The notes under the pieces: model-generated
What the model was told of the DNA's origin: nothing
Databases searched by the model: none
Seen by the model: the letters and a program-made list of their open reading frames with translations, nothing else
Shown here: piece after piece, positions 47,401 to 61,590 of the stretch
How the letters are laid out: every line of letters begins with the position of its first letter
Numbering within the stretch: position 1 is the first letter of the stretch
Assembly (NCBI RefSeq): GCF_051020985.1
Contig: NW_027475170.1
Span: 459,708 to 523,707, forward strand
Direction of reading: 5' to 3'
Source: Nomia melanderi
Lineage: Eukaryota > Arthropoda > Insecta > Hymenoptera > Halictidae
DNA length: 64,000 nt
Translations under genes and position numbers: made by a program

Positions 47401-48843
47401 CACTGGCGAATGAATCTGTGCAGCAGGAACGACCTCGGACCACCAGGCGCCGAGAAAATTACAGATATTCGGAATCCGTCACACAAGGTCATGTCAAAAT
47501 CCAGCATATATCTGGTGATCTCTCGGGTGCTATTAGAGATAGCGCAATAAATCAAAGTGCATTGTTTGTAGGAGGCCCTGGCGCATGAATCTGTGCAGCG
47601 GGAACGACCTCGTACCACCAGGGGCCGAGAAAAATACCGTCTCATGGGGCCGGACTGTCAGGGTCAGGGAAAAATCCAATATGTATCTGGTGATATCTCG
47701 GGTGCTATTACAGATAGCGCAATAAATCAAAGTGCATTGCCTGTAGGAGGCACTGGCGAATGAATCTGTGCAGCAGGAACGACCTCGGACCACCAGGCGC
47801 CGAGAAAATTACAGATATTCGGAATCCGTCACAGAAGGTCATGTAAAAATCCAGCATATATCTGGTGATCTCTCGGGTGCTATTAGAGATAGCGCAATAA
47901 ATCAAAGTGCATTGTTTGTAGGAGGCCCTGGCGCATGAATCTGTGCAGCGGGAACGACCTCGGACCACCAGGGGCCGAGAAAATCACCGTCTCATGGGGC
48001 CGGACTGTCAGGGTCAGGGGAAAATCCAATATATATATGGTGATATCTCGGGTGCTATTACAAATAGCGCAATAAATCAAAGTGCATTGTCTGTAGGAGG
48101 CCCTGGCGCATGAATCTGTGCAGCGGGATCTACCTCGGACCACCAGTGGCCGAGAAAATCACCGTCTCATGGGGCCGGACTGTCAGGGTCAGGGAAAAAT
48201 CCAATATATATCTGGTGATATCTCGGGTGCTATTAGAGATAGCGCAATAAACCAAAGTGCATTGTCTGCAGGAGGCCCTGGCGCATGAATCTGTGCAGCG
48301 GGAACGACCTCGGACCACCAGGGGCCGAGAATACCACCGTCACATGGGGTCGGACTGTCAGGGTCAGGGAAAAATCCAATATATATCTGGTGATATCTCG
48401 GGTGCTATTAGAGATAGCGTAATAAATCAAAGTGCATTGTCTGCAGGAGGCCCTAGCCCATGAATCTGTGCAGCGGGACCGACCTCGGACCACCAGGAGC
48501 CGAGAAAACTACCGTCTCATGGGGCCGGACACTCAGGGTCAGGGAAAAATCCAATATATATCTGGTGATATCTCCGGTGCTATTAGAGATAGCGCAATAA
48601 ATCAAAGTGCATTGTCTGTAGGAGGCACTGCCGAATGAATCTGTGCAGCAGGAACTACCTCGGACCACCAGGGGCCGAGAAAATCACCGTCTCATGGGGC
48701 CGGACTGTCAGGGTCAGGGAAAAATCTAATATAGATCTGGTGATATCTCGGGTGCTATTAGAGATAGCGCAATAAATCAAAGTGCATTGCCTGTAGGAGG
48801 CACTGGCGAATGAATCTGTGCAGCAGGAACGACCTCGGACCAC
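46682..48843. repeat. Nine-monomer (1575 bp) repeat in the core
   Basis: The stretch about 46682-47268 recurs at 48257-48843, nine monomers apart, with the GATAGCGTAAT and CCTAGCCCATG tags. The stretch 47358-47645 recurs at 48758-49045, eight monomers apart. These overlapping steps show repeated exchange out of register. Confidence 0.8.
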
Positions 48844-51800
48844 CAGGCGCCGAGAAAATTACAGATATTCGGAATCCGTCACACAAGGTCATGTCAAAAT
48901 CCAGCATATATCTGGTGATCTCTCGGGTGCTATTAGAGATAGCGCAATAAATCAAAGTGCATTGTTTGTAGGAGGCCCTGGCGCATGAATCTGTGCAGCG
49001 GGAACGACCTCGTACCACCAGGGGCCGAGAAAAATACCGTCTCATGGGGCCGGACTGTCAGGGTCAGGGAAAAATCCAATATATATCTGGTGATATCTCG
49101 GGTGCTATTACAGATAGCGCAATAAATCAAAGTGCATTGCCTGTAGGAGGCACTGGCGAATGAATCTGTGCAGCAGGAACGACCTCGGACCACCAGGCGC
49201 CGAGAAAATTACAGATATTCGGAATCCGTCACAGAAGGTCATGTAAAAATCCAGCATATATCTGGTGATCTCTCGGGTGCTATTAGAGATAGCGCAATAA
49301 ATCAAAGTGCATTGTTTGTAGGAGGCCCTGGCGCATGAATCTGTGCAGCGGGAACGACCTCGTGCCACCAGGGGCCGAGAAAAATACCGTCTCATGGGGC
49401 CGGACTGTCAGGGTCAGGGAAAAATCCAATATATATCTGGTGATATCTCGGGTGCTATTACAGATAGCGCAATAAATCAAAGTGCATTGTCTGTAGGAGG
49501 CCCTGGCGCATGAATCTGTGCAGCGGGAACGACCTCGGACCACCAGGGGCCGAGAATACTACCGTCTTATGGGGCCGGACTGTCAGGGTCAGGGAAAAAT
49601 CCAATATATATCTGGTGATATCTTGAGTGCTATTAGAGATAGCGCAATAAACCAAAGTGCATTGTCTGCAGCAGGCCCTGGCGCATGAGTCTGTGCAGCG
49701 GGAACGACGTCGGACCACCAGGGGCCGAGAAAACCACCGTCTCATGGGGTCGGACACTCAGGGTCAGGGAAAAATCCAATATATATCTGGTGATATCTCG
49801 GGTGCTATTACAGATAGCGAAATAAATCAAAGTGCATTGTCTGCAGGAGGCCCTGGCGCATGAATCTGTGCAATGGTAACGACCTCGGACCACCAGGGGC
49901 CGAGAACACCGCCGCCTCATGGGGCCGGACACTCTGGGTCAGGGAAAAATCCAATATATATATCTGGTGATATCTCGGGTGCTATTAGAGATAGGGCAAT
50001 AAATCAAAGTCCATTGTCTGTAGGAGGCCCTGGCGCATGAATCTATGCATTGGGATCGACGTCGGACCACCAGGGGCCGAGAAAACCACCGTCTCCTGGG
50101 GCCGGACTGTCAGGGTTAGGGAAAAATCTAATATAGATCTGGTGATATCTCGGGTGCTATTAGAGATAGCACAATAAATCAAAGTGCATTGCCTGTAGGA
50201 GGCACTGGCGAATGAATCTGTGCAGCAGGAACGACCTCGGACCACCTGGCGCCGAGAAAATTACAGATATTCGGAATCCGTCACACAAGGTCATGTAAAA
50301 ATCCAGCATATATCTGGTGATCTCTCGGGTGCTATTAGAGATAGCGCAATAAATCAAAGTGCATTGTTTGTAGGAGGCCCCGGCGCATGAATCTGTACAG
50401 CGGGAACGACCTCGTACTACCAGGGGCCGAGAAAACTACCGTCTCATGGGGCCGGACTGTCAGGGTCAGGGAAAAATCCAATATATATCTGGTGATATCT
50501 CGGGTGCTATTACAGATAGCGCAATAAATCAAAGTGCATTGTCTGTAGGAGGCACTGGCGAATGAATCTGTGCAGCAGGAACGACCTCGGACCACCAGGC
50601 GCCGAGAAAATTACAGATATTTGGAATCCGTCACCCAAGGTCATGTAAAAATCCAGCGTATATCTGCTGATATCTCGTGTGCTATTACAGATAGCGCAAT
50701 AAATCAAAGTGCATTGTCTGTAGGAGACCCTGGCGCATGAATCAGTGCAGCGGGATCGACCTCGGACCACCAGGGGCCGAGAAAACCACCGTCTCATGGG
50801 GTCGGACACTCAGGGTCAGGGAAAAATCCAATATAAATCTGGTGATATCTCGGGTGCTATTACAGATAGCGCAATAAATCAAAGTGCATTGTCTGTAGGA
50901 GGCCCTGGCGCATGAATCTGTGCAGCGGGAACGACCTCGGACCACCAGGGGCCGAGAAAATCACCGTCTCATGGGGCCGGACTGTCAGGGTCAGGGGAAA
51001 ATCCAATATATATCTGGTGATATCTCGGGTGCTATTAGAGATAGCGCAATAAACCAAAGTGCATTGTCTGCAGGAGGCCCTGGCGCATGAATCTGTGCAG
51101 CGGGAACGACCTCGGACCACCAGGCGCCGAGAAAATTACAGATATTCGGAATCCGTCACACAAGGTCATGTCAAAATCCAGCATATATCTGGTGATCTCT
51201 CGGGTGCTATTAGAGATAGCGCAATAAATCAAAGTGCATTGTTTGTAGGAGGCCCTGGCGCATGAATCTGTGCAGCGGGAACGACCTCGTACCACCAGGG
51301 GCCGAGAAAAATACCGTCTCATGGGGCCGGACTGTCAGGGTCAGGGAAAAATCCAATATGTATCTGGTGATATCTCGGGTGCTATTACAGATAGCGCAAT
51401 AAATCAAAGTGCATTGCCTGTAGGAGGCACTGGCGAATGAATCTGTGCAGCAGGAACGACCTCGGACCACCAGGCGCCGAGAAAATTACAGATATTCGGA
51501 ATCCGTCACAGAAGGTCATGTAAAAATCCAGCATATATCTGGTGATCTCTCGGGTGCTATTAGAGATAGCGCAATAAATCAAAGTGCATTGTTTGTAGGA
51601 GGCCCTGGCGCATGAATCTGTGCAGCGGGAACGACCTCGTACCACCAGGGGCCGAGAAAAATACCGTCTCATGGGGCCGGACTGTCAGGGTCAGGGAAAA
51701 ATCCAATATATATCTGGTGATATCTCGGGTGCTATTACAGATAGCGCAATAAATCAAAGTGCATTGTCTGTAGGAGGCCCTGGCGCATGAATCTGTGCAG

Positions 51801-53289
51801 CGGGATCGACCTCGGACCACCAGGGGCCGAGAATACTACCGTCTTATGGGGCCGGACTGTCAGGGTCAGGGAAAAATCCAATATATATCTGGTGATATCT
51901 TGAGTGCTATTAGAGATAGCGCAATAAACCAAAGTGCATTGTCTGCAGCAGGCCCTGGCGCATGAGTCTGTGCAGCGGGAACGACGTCGGACCACCAGGG
52001 GCCGAGAAAACCACCGTCTCATGGGGTCGGACACTCAGGGTCAGGGAAAAATCCAATATATATCTGGTGATATCTCGGGTGCTATTACAGATAGCGAAAT
52101 AAATCAAAGTGCATTGTCTGCAGGAGGCCCTGGCGCATGAATCTGTGCAATGGTAACGACCTCGGACCACCAGGGGCCGAGAACACCGCCGCCTCATGGG
52201 GCCGGACACTCTGGGTCAGGGAAAAATCCAATATATATATCTGGTGATATCTCGGGTGCTATTAGAGATAGGGCAATAAATCAAAGTCCATTGTCTGTAG
52301 GAGGCCCTGGCGCATGAATCTATGCAGCGGGATCGACGTCGGACCACCAGGGGCCGAGAAAATCACCGTCTCCTGGGGCCGGACTGTCAGGGTTAGGGAA
52401 AAATCTAATATAGATCTGGTGATATCTCGGGTGCTATTAGAGATAGCGCAATAAATCAAAGTGCATTGCCTGTAGGAGGCACTGGCGAATGAATCTGTGC
52501 AGCAGGAACGACCTCGGACCACCTGGCGCCGAGAAAATTACAGATATTCGGAATCCGTCACACAAGGTCATGTAAAAATCCAGCATATATCTGGTGATCT
52601 CTCGGGTGCTATTAGAGATAGCGCAATAAATCAAAGTGCATTGTTTGTAGGAGGCCCCGGCGCATGAATCTGTGCAGCGGGAACGACCTCGTACTACCAG
52701 GGGCCGAGAAAACTACCGTCTCATGGGGCCGGACTGTCAGGGTCAGGGAAAAATCCAATATATATCTGGTGATATCTCGGGTGCTATTACAGATAGCGCA
52801 ATAAATCAAAGTGCATTGTCTGTAGGAGGCACTGGCGAATGAATCTGTGCAGCAGGAACGACCTCGGACCACCAGGCGCCGAGAAAATTACAGATATTTG
52901 GAATCCGTCACCCAAGGTCATGTAAAAATCCAGCGTATATCTGCTGATATCTCGTGTGCTATTACAGATAGCGCAATAAATCAAAGTGCATTGCCTGTAG
53001 GAGACCCTGGCGCATGAATCAGTGCAGCGGGATCGACCTCGGACCACCAGGGGCCGAGAAAACCACCGTCTCATGGGGTCGGACACTCAGGGTCAGGGAA
53101 AAATCCAATATAAATCTGGTGATATCTCGGGTGCTATTACAGATAGCGCAATAAATCAAAGTGCATTGTCTGTAGGAGGCCCTGGCGCATGAATCTGTGC
53201 AGCGGGAACGACCTCGGACCACCAGGGGCCGAGAAAATCACCGTCTCATGGGGCCGGACTGTCAGGGTCAGGGGAAAATCCAATATATA
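48829..53289. repeat. Thirteen-monomer higher-order repeat, two tandem copies
   Basis: Positions 48829-51012 match 51106-53289 at a step of 2277 bp (13 monomers plus 2 bp). The extra 2 bp comes from an expanded AT tract (ATATATATATCTGG) in one unit. The repeat carries the GCAATGGTAACG and GTCTCCTGGGG tags. Differences are few, for example GCATTGGGATC at 50047 against GCAGCGGGATC at 52324. Confidence 0.88.
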
Positions 53290-56200
53290 TATGGTGATAT
53301 CTCGGGTGCTATTACAAATAGCGCAATAAATCAAAGTGCATTGTCTGTAGGAGGCCCTGGCGCACGAATCTGTGCAGCGGGAACGACCTCGGACCACCAG
53401 GGGCCGAGAAAATCACCGTCTCATGGGGCCGGACTGTCAGGGTCAGGGGAAAATCCAATATATATATGGTGATATCTCGGGTGCTATTAGAGATAGCGCA
53501 ATAAACCAAAGTGCATTGTCTGCAGGAGGCCCTGGCGCATGAATCTGTGCAGCGGGAACGACCTCGGACCACCAGGGGCCGAGAATACCACCGTCACATG
53601 GGGTCGGACTGTCAGGGTCAGGGAAAAATCCAATATATATCTGGTGATATCTCGGGTGCTATTAGAGATAGCGTAATAAATCAAAGTGCATTGTCTGCAG
53701 GAGGCCCTAGCCCATGAATCTGTGCAGCGGGACCGACCTCGGACCACCAGGGGCCGAGAAAACTACCGTCTCATGGGGCCGGACACTCAGGGTCAGGGAA
53801 AAATCCAATATATATCTGGTGATATCTCCGGTGCTATTAGAGATAGCGCAATAAATCAAAGTGCATTGTCTGTAGGAGGCACTGCCGAATGAATCTGTGC
53901 TGCAGGAACTACCTCGGACCACCAGGGGCCGAGAAAATCACCGTCTCATGGGGCCGGACTGTCAGGGTCAGGGAAAAATCTAATATAGATCTGGTGATAT
54001 CTCGGGTGCTATTACAGATAGCGCAATAAATCAAAGTGCATTGTCTGTAGGAGACACTGGCGAATGAATCTGTGCAGCAGGAACGACCTCGGACCACCAG
54101 GCGCCGAGAAAATTACAGATATTTGGAATCCGTCACCCAAGGTCATGTAAAAATCCAGCGTATATCTGGTGATATCTCGTGTGCTATTACAGATAGCGCA
54201 ATAAATCAAAGTGCATTGTCTGTAGGAGACCCTGGCGCATGAATCAGTGCAGCGGGATCGACCTCGGACCACCAGGGGCCGAGAATACCACCGTCACATG
54301 GGGTCGGACTGTCAGGGTCAGGGAAAAATCCAATATATATCTGGTGATATCTCGGGTGCTATTAGAGATAGCGTAATAAATCAAAGTGCATTGTCTGCAG
54401 GAGGCCCTAGCCCATGAATCTGTGCAGCGGGACCGACCTCGGAACCCCAGGGGCGGAGAAAATTACAGATATTCGGAATCGGTCACCCAACGTCATGTAA
54501 AAATCCAGCATATATCTGGTGATATCTCGGGTGCTATTACAGATAGCGCAACAAACCAAAGTGATTCATCTGCAGGAGGCCCTGGCGCATGAATCTGTGC
54601 AGCGGGAACGACCTCGGACCACGAGGGACCGATAAAACCATCGACACATGGGGCCGGACTGTCAGGGTCAGGGAAAAATCCAATATATATCTGGTGATAT
54701 CTCGGGTGCTATTACAGATAGCGCAATAAACCAAAGTGCATTGTCTGCAGCAGGCCCTGGCGCATGAATCTGTGCAGCGGGATCGACCTCCGACCACCAG
54801 GGGCCGAGAAAATCACCGTCTCATGGGGCCGGTCTGTCAGGGTCTGGGAAAAATCCAATATATATCTGGTGATATCTCTGGTGCTATTACAGATAGCGCA
54901 ATAAACTAAACTGCATTGTCTGCAGGAGGCACTGGCGCATGAATCTGTGCAGAGGGAACGACCTCGGTCCACCAGGGGCCGAGAAAACCACCGTCTCATG
55001 GGGTCGGACACTCAGGGTCAGGGAAAAATCCAATATAAATCTGGTGATATCTCGGGTGCTATTACAGATAGCGCAATAAATCGACGTGCATTGTCTGTAG
55101 AAGGCCCTGGCGCATGAATCTGTGCAGCGGGATCGACCTCCGACCACCAGGGGCCGATAAATCCACCGTCTCATGGGGCCGGACACTCAGGGTCAGGGAA
55201 AAATCCAATATATATCTGGGGATATCTCGGGTGCTCTTACAGATAGCGCACTAAACCAAAGTGAATTATCGGCAGGGGGCCCTGGCACATGAATCTGTGC
55301 AGCGGGAACGACCGCGGACCACCAGGGGCCGAAAAACCACCGTCTCATGGGGCCGGACACTCAGGGTCAGGGAAAAATCCAATATATATCTGGTGATATC
55401 TCGGTTGCTATTAGAGAGAGAGCGCAATAAACCAAAGTGCATTGTCTGTAGGAGGCCCTGGCGCATGAATCTGTGCAGCGGGATCGACCTCGGACCACCA
55501 GGGGCCGAGAAAATCACCGACACATTGGGCAGGACACCCAGGGTCGGAGAAAAATCCAATATATATATCTGGTGATATTTCGGGTGCTCTTACAGATAGC
55601 GCACTAAACCAAAGTGAATTATCTGCAGGGGGCACTGGCGCATGAGCCTGCGCAGCGGGAACGACCTCGGACCACCAGGGGCCGAGAAAACCACCGACAC
55701 ATGGGGCCGGACTGTCAGGGTCAGGGAAAAATCCAATATATATCTGGTGATATATCGGGTGCTATTAGAGATAGCGCAATAAACCAAAGTGAATTATCTG
55801 CAGGGGGCCCTGGCGCATGAATCTGTGCAGCGGGAACGACCTCGGACCACCAGGCGCCGAGAAAATTACAGATATTCGGAATCCGTCACCCAAGGTCATG
55901 TAAAAATCCAGCATATATCTAGTGATATCTCGGGTGCTATTACAGATAGCGCAATAAACCAATGTGAATAGTCTGCAGGAAGCCCTGGCGCATGAATCTG
56001 TTCAGAGGGATCGACCTCGGACCACGAGGGACCGAGAAAACTAGCGTCTCATGGGGCTGGACACTCAGGCTCAGGGAAAAATCCAATATATATCTGGTGA
56101 TATCTCGGGTGCTATTACAGATAGCGCAATAAATCAAAGTGCAAGGTCTGTAGGAGGCCCTGGCGCATGAATCTGTGCTGCGGGAACGACCTCGGACCAC

Positions 56201-57365
56201 CAGGGGCCGAGAAAACCACCGTCTAATGGGGTCGGACACTCAGGGTCAGGGGAAAATCCAATATATATCTGGTGATATCTCGGGTGCTATTAGAGGTAGC
56301 GCAATAAATCAAAGTGAATTATCTGCAGGGGGCCCTGCCGCATGAATCTGTGCAGCGGGAACGACCTCGGACCACCAGGGGCCGAGAAAACCACCGTCTC
56401 ATGGGCCCGGACACTCAGGGTCAGGGGAAAATCCAATATATATATGGTGATATCTCGGGTGCTAGTACAGATAGCGCACTAAACCAAAGTGAATTATCTG
56501 CAGGGGGCCCTGGCGCATGAACCTGCGCAGCGGGAACGACCTCGGACCACCAGGGGCCGAGAAAACCACCGACACATGGGGCCGGACTGTCAGGGTCAGG
56601 GAAAAATCCAATATATATCCGGTGATATCTCGGGTGCTATTAGAGATAGCGCAATAAACCAAAGTGAATTATCTATGGGAGGCCCTGGCGCATGAATCTG
56701 TGCAGCGGGAACGATCTCGGACCACCAGGGGCCGAGAAAACCACCGTCTCATGGGGCCGGACACTCAGTGTCAGGGCAAAATACAATATATATCTAGTGA
56801 TATATCGGGTGCTATTACAGATAGCGCAATAAATCAAAGAGCATTGTCTGTAGGAGACCCTGGCGCATGAATCTGTGCAGCGGGATCGACCTCGGTCCAC
56901 CAGGGGCCGGGAAAATCAGCGTCTCATGGGCCAGGACACTCAGGGTCAGGGGAAAATCCAATATATATATGGTGTTACCTCGGGTGCTATTACAAATAGC
57001 GCAATAAATCAAAGTGCATTGTCTGCAGGAGGCCCTGGTGCATGAATCTGTGCAGCGGGATCGTCCTCGGACCACCAGGGGCCGAGAAAATCACCGACAC
57101 ATGGGGCCGGACAATCATGGTCAGGGATAAATCCAGCATATATCTGGTGATATCTTGGGTGCTATTAGAGATAGCGCAATAAATCAAAGTGAATTATCTG
57201 CAGGAGGCTCTGGCGCATGAATCTGTGCAGCGTGATCTACCTCGGACCACCAGGGGCCGAGAAAATTACAGCTTTTCTGTATCCGTCGCCCAAGGTCATG
57301 TAAAAATCCGGCATATATCTGTTGATATCTCGGGTGCTATTACAGATAGCGCGATAAATCAAAGT

Positions 57366-57440
57366 GCATTGTCTGCAGGAAGCTATTACAGATAGCGCAA
57401 TAAATCAAAGTGCATTGTCACCAGGGGCCGAGAAAACCAC
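57366..57440. repeat. Rearranged satellite monomer
   Basis: After GTCTGCAGGAAG the expected CCCTGGCGCATG...CTCGGACC segment (about 42 bp) is missing. In its place stands a second copy of the monomer tail, CTATTACAGATAGCGC...GCATTGTC (about 38 bp), and then ACCAGGGGCCGAG resumes in place. The unit is therefore still about 171 bp long but lacks one arm of the GC dyad. Confidence 0.88.
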
Positions 57441-59319
57441 CGTTTCATGAGACCGGACACTCAGGCTCAAGGAAAAATCCAATATGTATCTGGTGATATC
57501 TCGGGTGATATTACAGATAGCGCAATAAACCAAAGTGAATTATCTATGGGAGGCCCTGGCGCATGAATCTGTGCAGCGGGAACGACCTGGGACCACCAGG
57601 GGCCGAGAAAACCTCCGACACATGGGGCAGGAAACCCAAGGTCATGTAAAAATCCAGGATGTATCTGATTATATCTCGGGTGCTATTAGAGATAGCGCAA
57701 TAAACCAAAGTGAATTATCTGCAGGAGGCCCTGGCGCATGAATCTTTGCAGCGGGAACGACCTCGGACCACGAGGGACCGAGAAAACCATCGACACATGG
57801 GGCCGGACTGTCAGGGTCAAGGAAAAATCCAATATATATCTGGTGATATCTCGGGTGCTATTAGAGATAGCGCAATAAATCAAAATGCATTGTCTGCAGA
57901 AGGTCCTGGCGCATGAATCTATGCAGCGGGAACGACCTCGGCCCGCCAGGGGCTGAGAAAACCACCGTCTCATGGGGCCGGACACCCAAGGTCATGTAAA
58001 AATCCAGGATGTATCTGGTGATATCTCGGGTGTTATTAGAGATAGCGCAGTAAACCAAAGTGCATTGACTGCAGGAGGCCCTGGCGCATGAATCTGTGCA
58101 GCAGGAACGACCTCGGATCACCAGGGGCCGCGAAAATTACAGCTTTTTGGTATCCGTCGCCCAAGGTTATGTATAAATCCGGCATATATCTGGTGATATC
58201 TCGGGTGGTATTAAAGATAACGCAATAAACCAAAGTGAATTATCTGCAGGAGGCCCTGGCGCATGAATCTGTGCCGCGGGAACGACCTTGGACCACCAGG
58301 GGTCGAGAGAACCACCGACGCATGGGGCCGGACACTCAGGGTAAGGGGAGAATCCAATATGTATCTGGTGATATCTCGGGTGCTCTTACAGATAGCGCAC
58401 TAAACAAAAGTGAACTATCTGCAGGGGGCCCTGGCGCATGGATCTGTGCAGCGGGATCGACCTCGGACCACCAGGGGCCGAGAAAATCACCGTCTCATGG
58501 GGCCGGTCTGTCAGGGTCAGGGAAAATCCAATATATATCTGGTGATATCTCGGGTGCTATTAGAGATAGCGCAGTAAATCAAAGTTCATTGTCCGTATGA
58601 GGCCCTTGCGCATGAATCTGTGCCGCGGGAACGACCTCGGACCACCAGGGGTCGAGAAAACCACCGACGCATGGGGCCGGACACTCAGGGTAAGGGGAAA
58701 ATCCAATATGTATCTGGTGATATCTCGGGTGCTCTTACAGATAGCGCACTAAACAAAAGTGAATTATCTGCAGGGGGCCCTGGCGCATGGATCTGTGCAG
58801 CGGGAGCGACCTCGGACCACCAGGGGCAGCGAAAATCACCGTCTCATGGGGCCGGTCTGTCAGGGTCAGGGAAAAATCCAATATATATCTGGTGATATCT
58901 CGGGTGCTATTAGAGATAGCGGAGTAAATCAAAGTTCATTGTCCGCATGAGGCCCATGCGCATGAATCTGTGCCGCGGGAACGACCTCGGACCACCAGGG
59001 GTCGAGAAAACCACCGACGCATGGGGCCGGACACCCAAGGTCATGTAAAAATCCAGAATGTATCTGATGATATCTCGGGTGCTATTACAGATAGCGCAAT
59101 AAGTCAAAGTGCATTGTCTGCAGGAGGCCCTGGCGCATGAATCTGTGCAGTGGGAACGACCTCGGACCACTAGGGGCCGACAAAACCACCGTCTCATGGG
59201 GTCGGACTGTCAGGGTCAGGGAAAAATCCAATATATGTCTGGTGATATCTCGGGTGCTATTACAGATAGCGAGATAAATCAAGGTGCATTGTCTGCAGGA
59301 AGCCATGGCGCATGAATCT

Positions 59320-61590
59320 GTGCAGCGGGAACGACCTCGGACCACCAGGGGCCGAGAAAACCACCGTTTCATGAGGCCGGACACTCAGGCTCAAGGAAAA
59401 ATCCAATATATATCTGGTGATATCTCGGTTGATATTACAGATAGCGCAATAAACCAAAGTGAATTATCTATGGGAGGCCCTGGCGCATGAATCTGTGCAG
59501 CGGGAACGACCTCGGACCACCAGGGGCCGAGAAAACCACCGACACATGGGGCCGGACACCCAAGGTCATGTAAAAATCCAGGATGTATCTGGTGATATCT
59601 CGGGTGTTATTAGAGATAGCGCAGTAAACCAAAGTGCATTGACTGCAGGAGGCCCTGGCGCATGAATCTGTGCAGCAGGAACGACCTCGGACCGCCAGGG
59701 GCCGCGAAAATTACAGCTTTTCGGTATCCGTCGCCCAAGGTCATGTAAAAATCCGGCATATATCTGGTGATATCTCGGGTGGTATTAAAGATAGCGCAAT
59801 AAACCAAAGTGAATTATCTGCAGGAGGCCCTGGCGCATGAATCTGTGCAGCGGGATCGACTTCGGACCACCAGGGGCCGAGAAAATCACCGACACATAGT
59901 TCCGGACAATTATGGTCAGGGAAAAATCCAGCATATATCTGGTGATATCTCGGGTGGTATTAAAGATACCGCAATAAACCAAAGTGAATTACCTGCATGA
60001 GGTCCTGCCGCATGAATCTGTGCCGCGGGAACGACCTCGGACCACCAGGGGTCGAGAGAACCACCGACGCATGGGGCCGGACACTCAGGGTAAGGGGAAA
60101 ATCCAATATGTATCTGGTGATATCTCGGGTGCTCTTACAGATAGCGCACTAAACAAAAGTGAATTATCTGCAGGGGGCCCTGGCGCATGAATCTGTGCAG
60201 CGGGAGCGACCTCGGACCACCAGGGGCAGCGAAAACCACCGACACATGGGGCCGGACGCCCAAGGTCATGTAAAAATCCAGAATGTATCTGATGATATCT
60301 CGGGTGCTGTTACAGATAGCGCGATAAATCAAAGTGCGCTGTCTGCAGGAGGCCCTGGCGCATGAATCTGTGCAGCGGGATCGACCTCGGACCACCAGGG
60401 GCCGAGAAAATCACCGTCTCATGGGGCCGGTCTGTCAGGGTCAGGGAAAAATCCAATATATATCTGGTGATATCTCGGGTGCTATTACAGATAGCGCAAT
60501 AAGTCAAAGTGCATTGTCTGCAGGAGGCTCTGGCGCATGAATCTGTGCAGTGGGAACGACCTCGGACCACTAGGGGCTAAGAAAACCACCGTCTCATGGG
60601 GTCGGACTGTCAGGGTCAGGGAAAAATCCAATATATACCTGGAGATATCTCGGGTGCTATTAGAGATAGCGCAATAAATCAAAGTGCATTGTCTGTAGGT
60701 GGCCCTCGCGCATGAATCTGTTCAGCGGGATCGACCTCGGACCACGAGGGACCGAGAAAACCATCGACACATGGGGCCGGACTGTCAGGGTCAGGGAATA
60801 ATCCAATATAATTCTGGTGATATCTCGGGTGCTATTACAGATAGCGCACTAAACAAAAGTGAATTATCTGCAGGGGGCCCTGGCGCATGAATCTGTGCAG
60901 CGGGAGCGACCTCGGACCACCAGGGGCAGCGAAAATCACCGTCTCATGGGGCCGGTCTGTCAGGGTCAGGGAAAAATCCAATATATATCTGGTGATATCT
61001 CGGGTGCTATTAGAGATAGCGCAGTAAATCAAATTTCATTGTCCGTATGAGGCCCTTGCGCATGAATCTGTGCAGCGGGAACGACCTCGGACCACCAGGG
61101 GCCGAGAAAACCACCGTTTCATGAGGCCGGACACTCAGGCTCAAGGAAAAATCGAATATATATCTGGTGATATCTCGGGTGATATTACAGATAGCGCAAC
61201 AAACCAAAGTGAATTATCTATGGGAGGCCCTGGCGCATGATTCTGTGCAGCGGGAACGACCTCGGACCACCAGGGGCCGAGAAAACCTCCGACACATGGG
61301 GCAGGACACCCAAGGTCATGTAAAAATCCAGGATGTATCTGGTGATATCTCGGGTGTTATTAGAGATAGCGCAGTAAACCAAAGTGCATTGCCTGCAGGA
61401 GGCCCTGGCGCATGAAACTGTGCAGCAGGAACGTCCTCGGACCACCAGGGGCCGCGAAAATTACAGCTTTTCGGTATCCGTCGCCCAAGGTCATGTAAAA
61501 ATCCGGCATATATCTGGTGATATATCGGGTGGTATTAAAGATAGTGCAATAAACCAAAGTGAATTATCTGCAGGAGGCCCTGGCGCATGA
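59320..61590. repeat. Ten-monomer (1750 bp) repeat in the diverged edge
   Basis: The stretch about 59320-59840 recurs at about 61070-61590 at a step of 1750 bp, marked by TTTCATGAGGCCGG, CAGGCTCAAGG, TCTATGGGAGGCC, GGATGTATCTGG and TTACAGCTTTTCGG. Several differences per 100 bp separate the copies, so this pair is older than those of the core. A related third copy starts near 57430. Confidence 0.75.
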
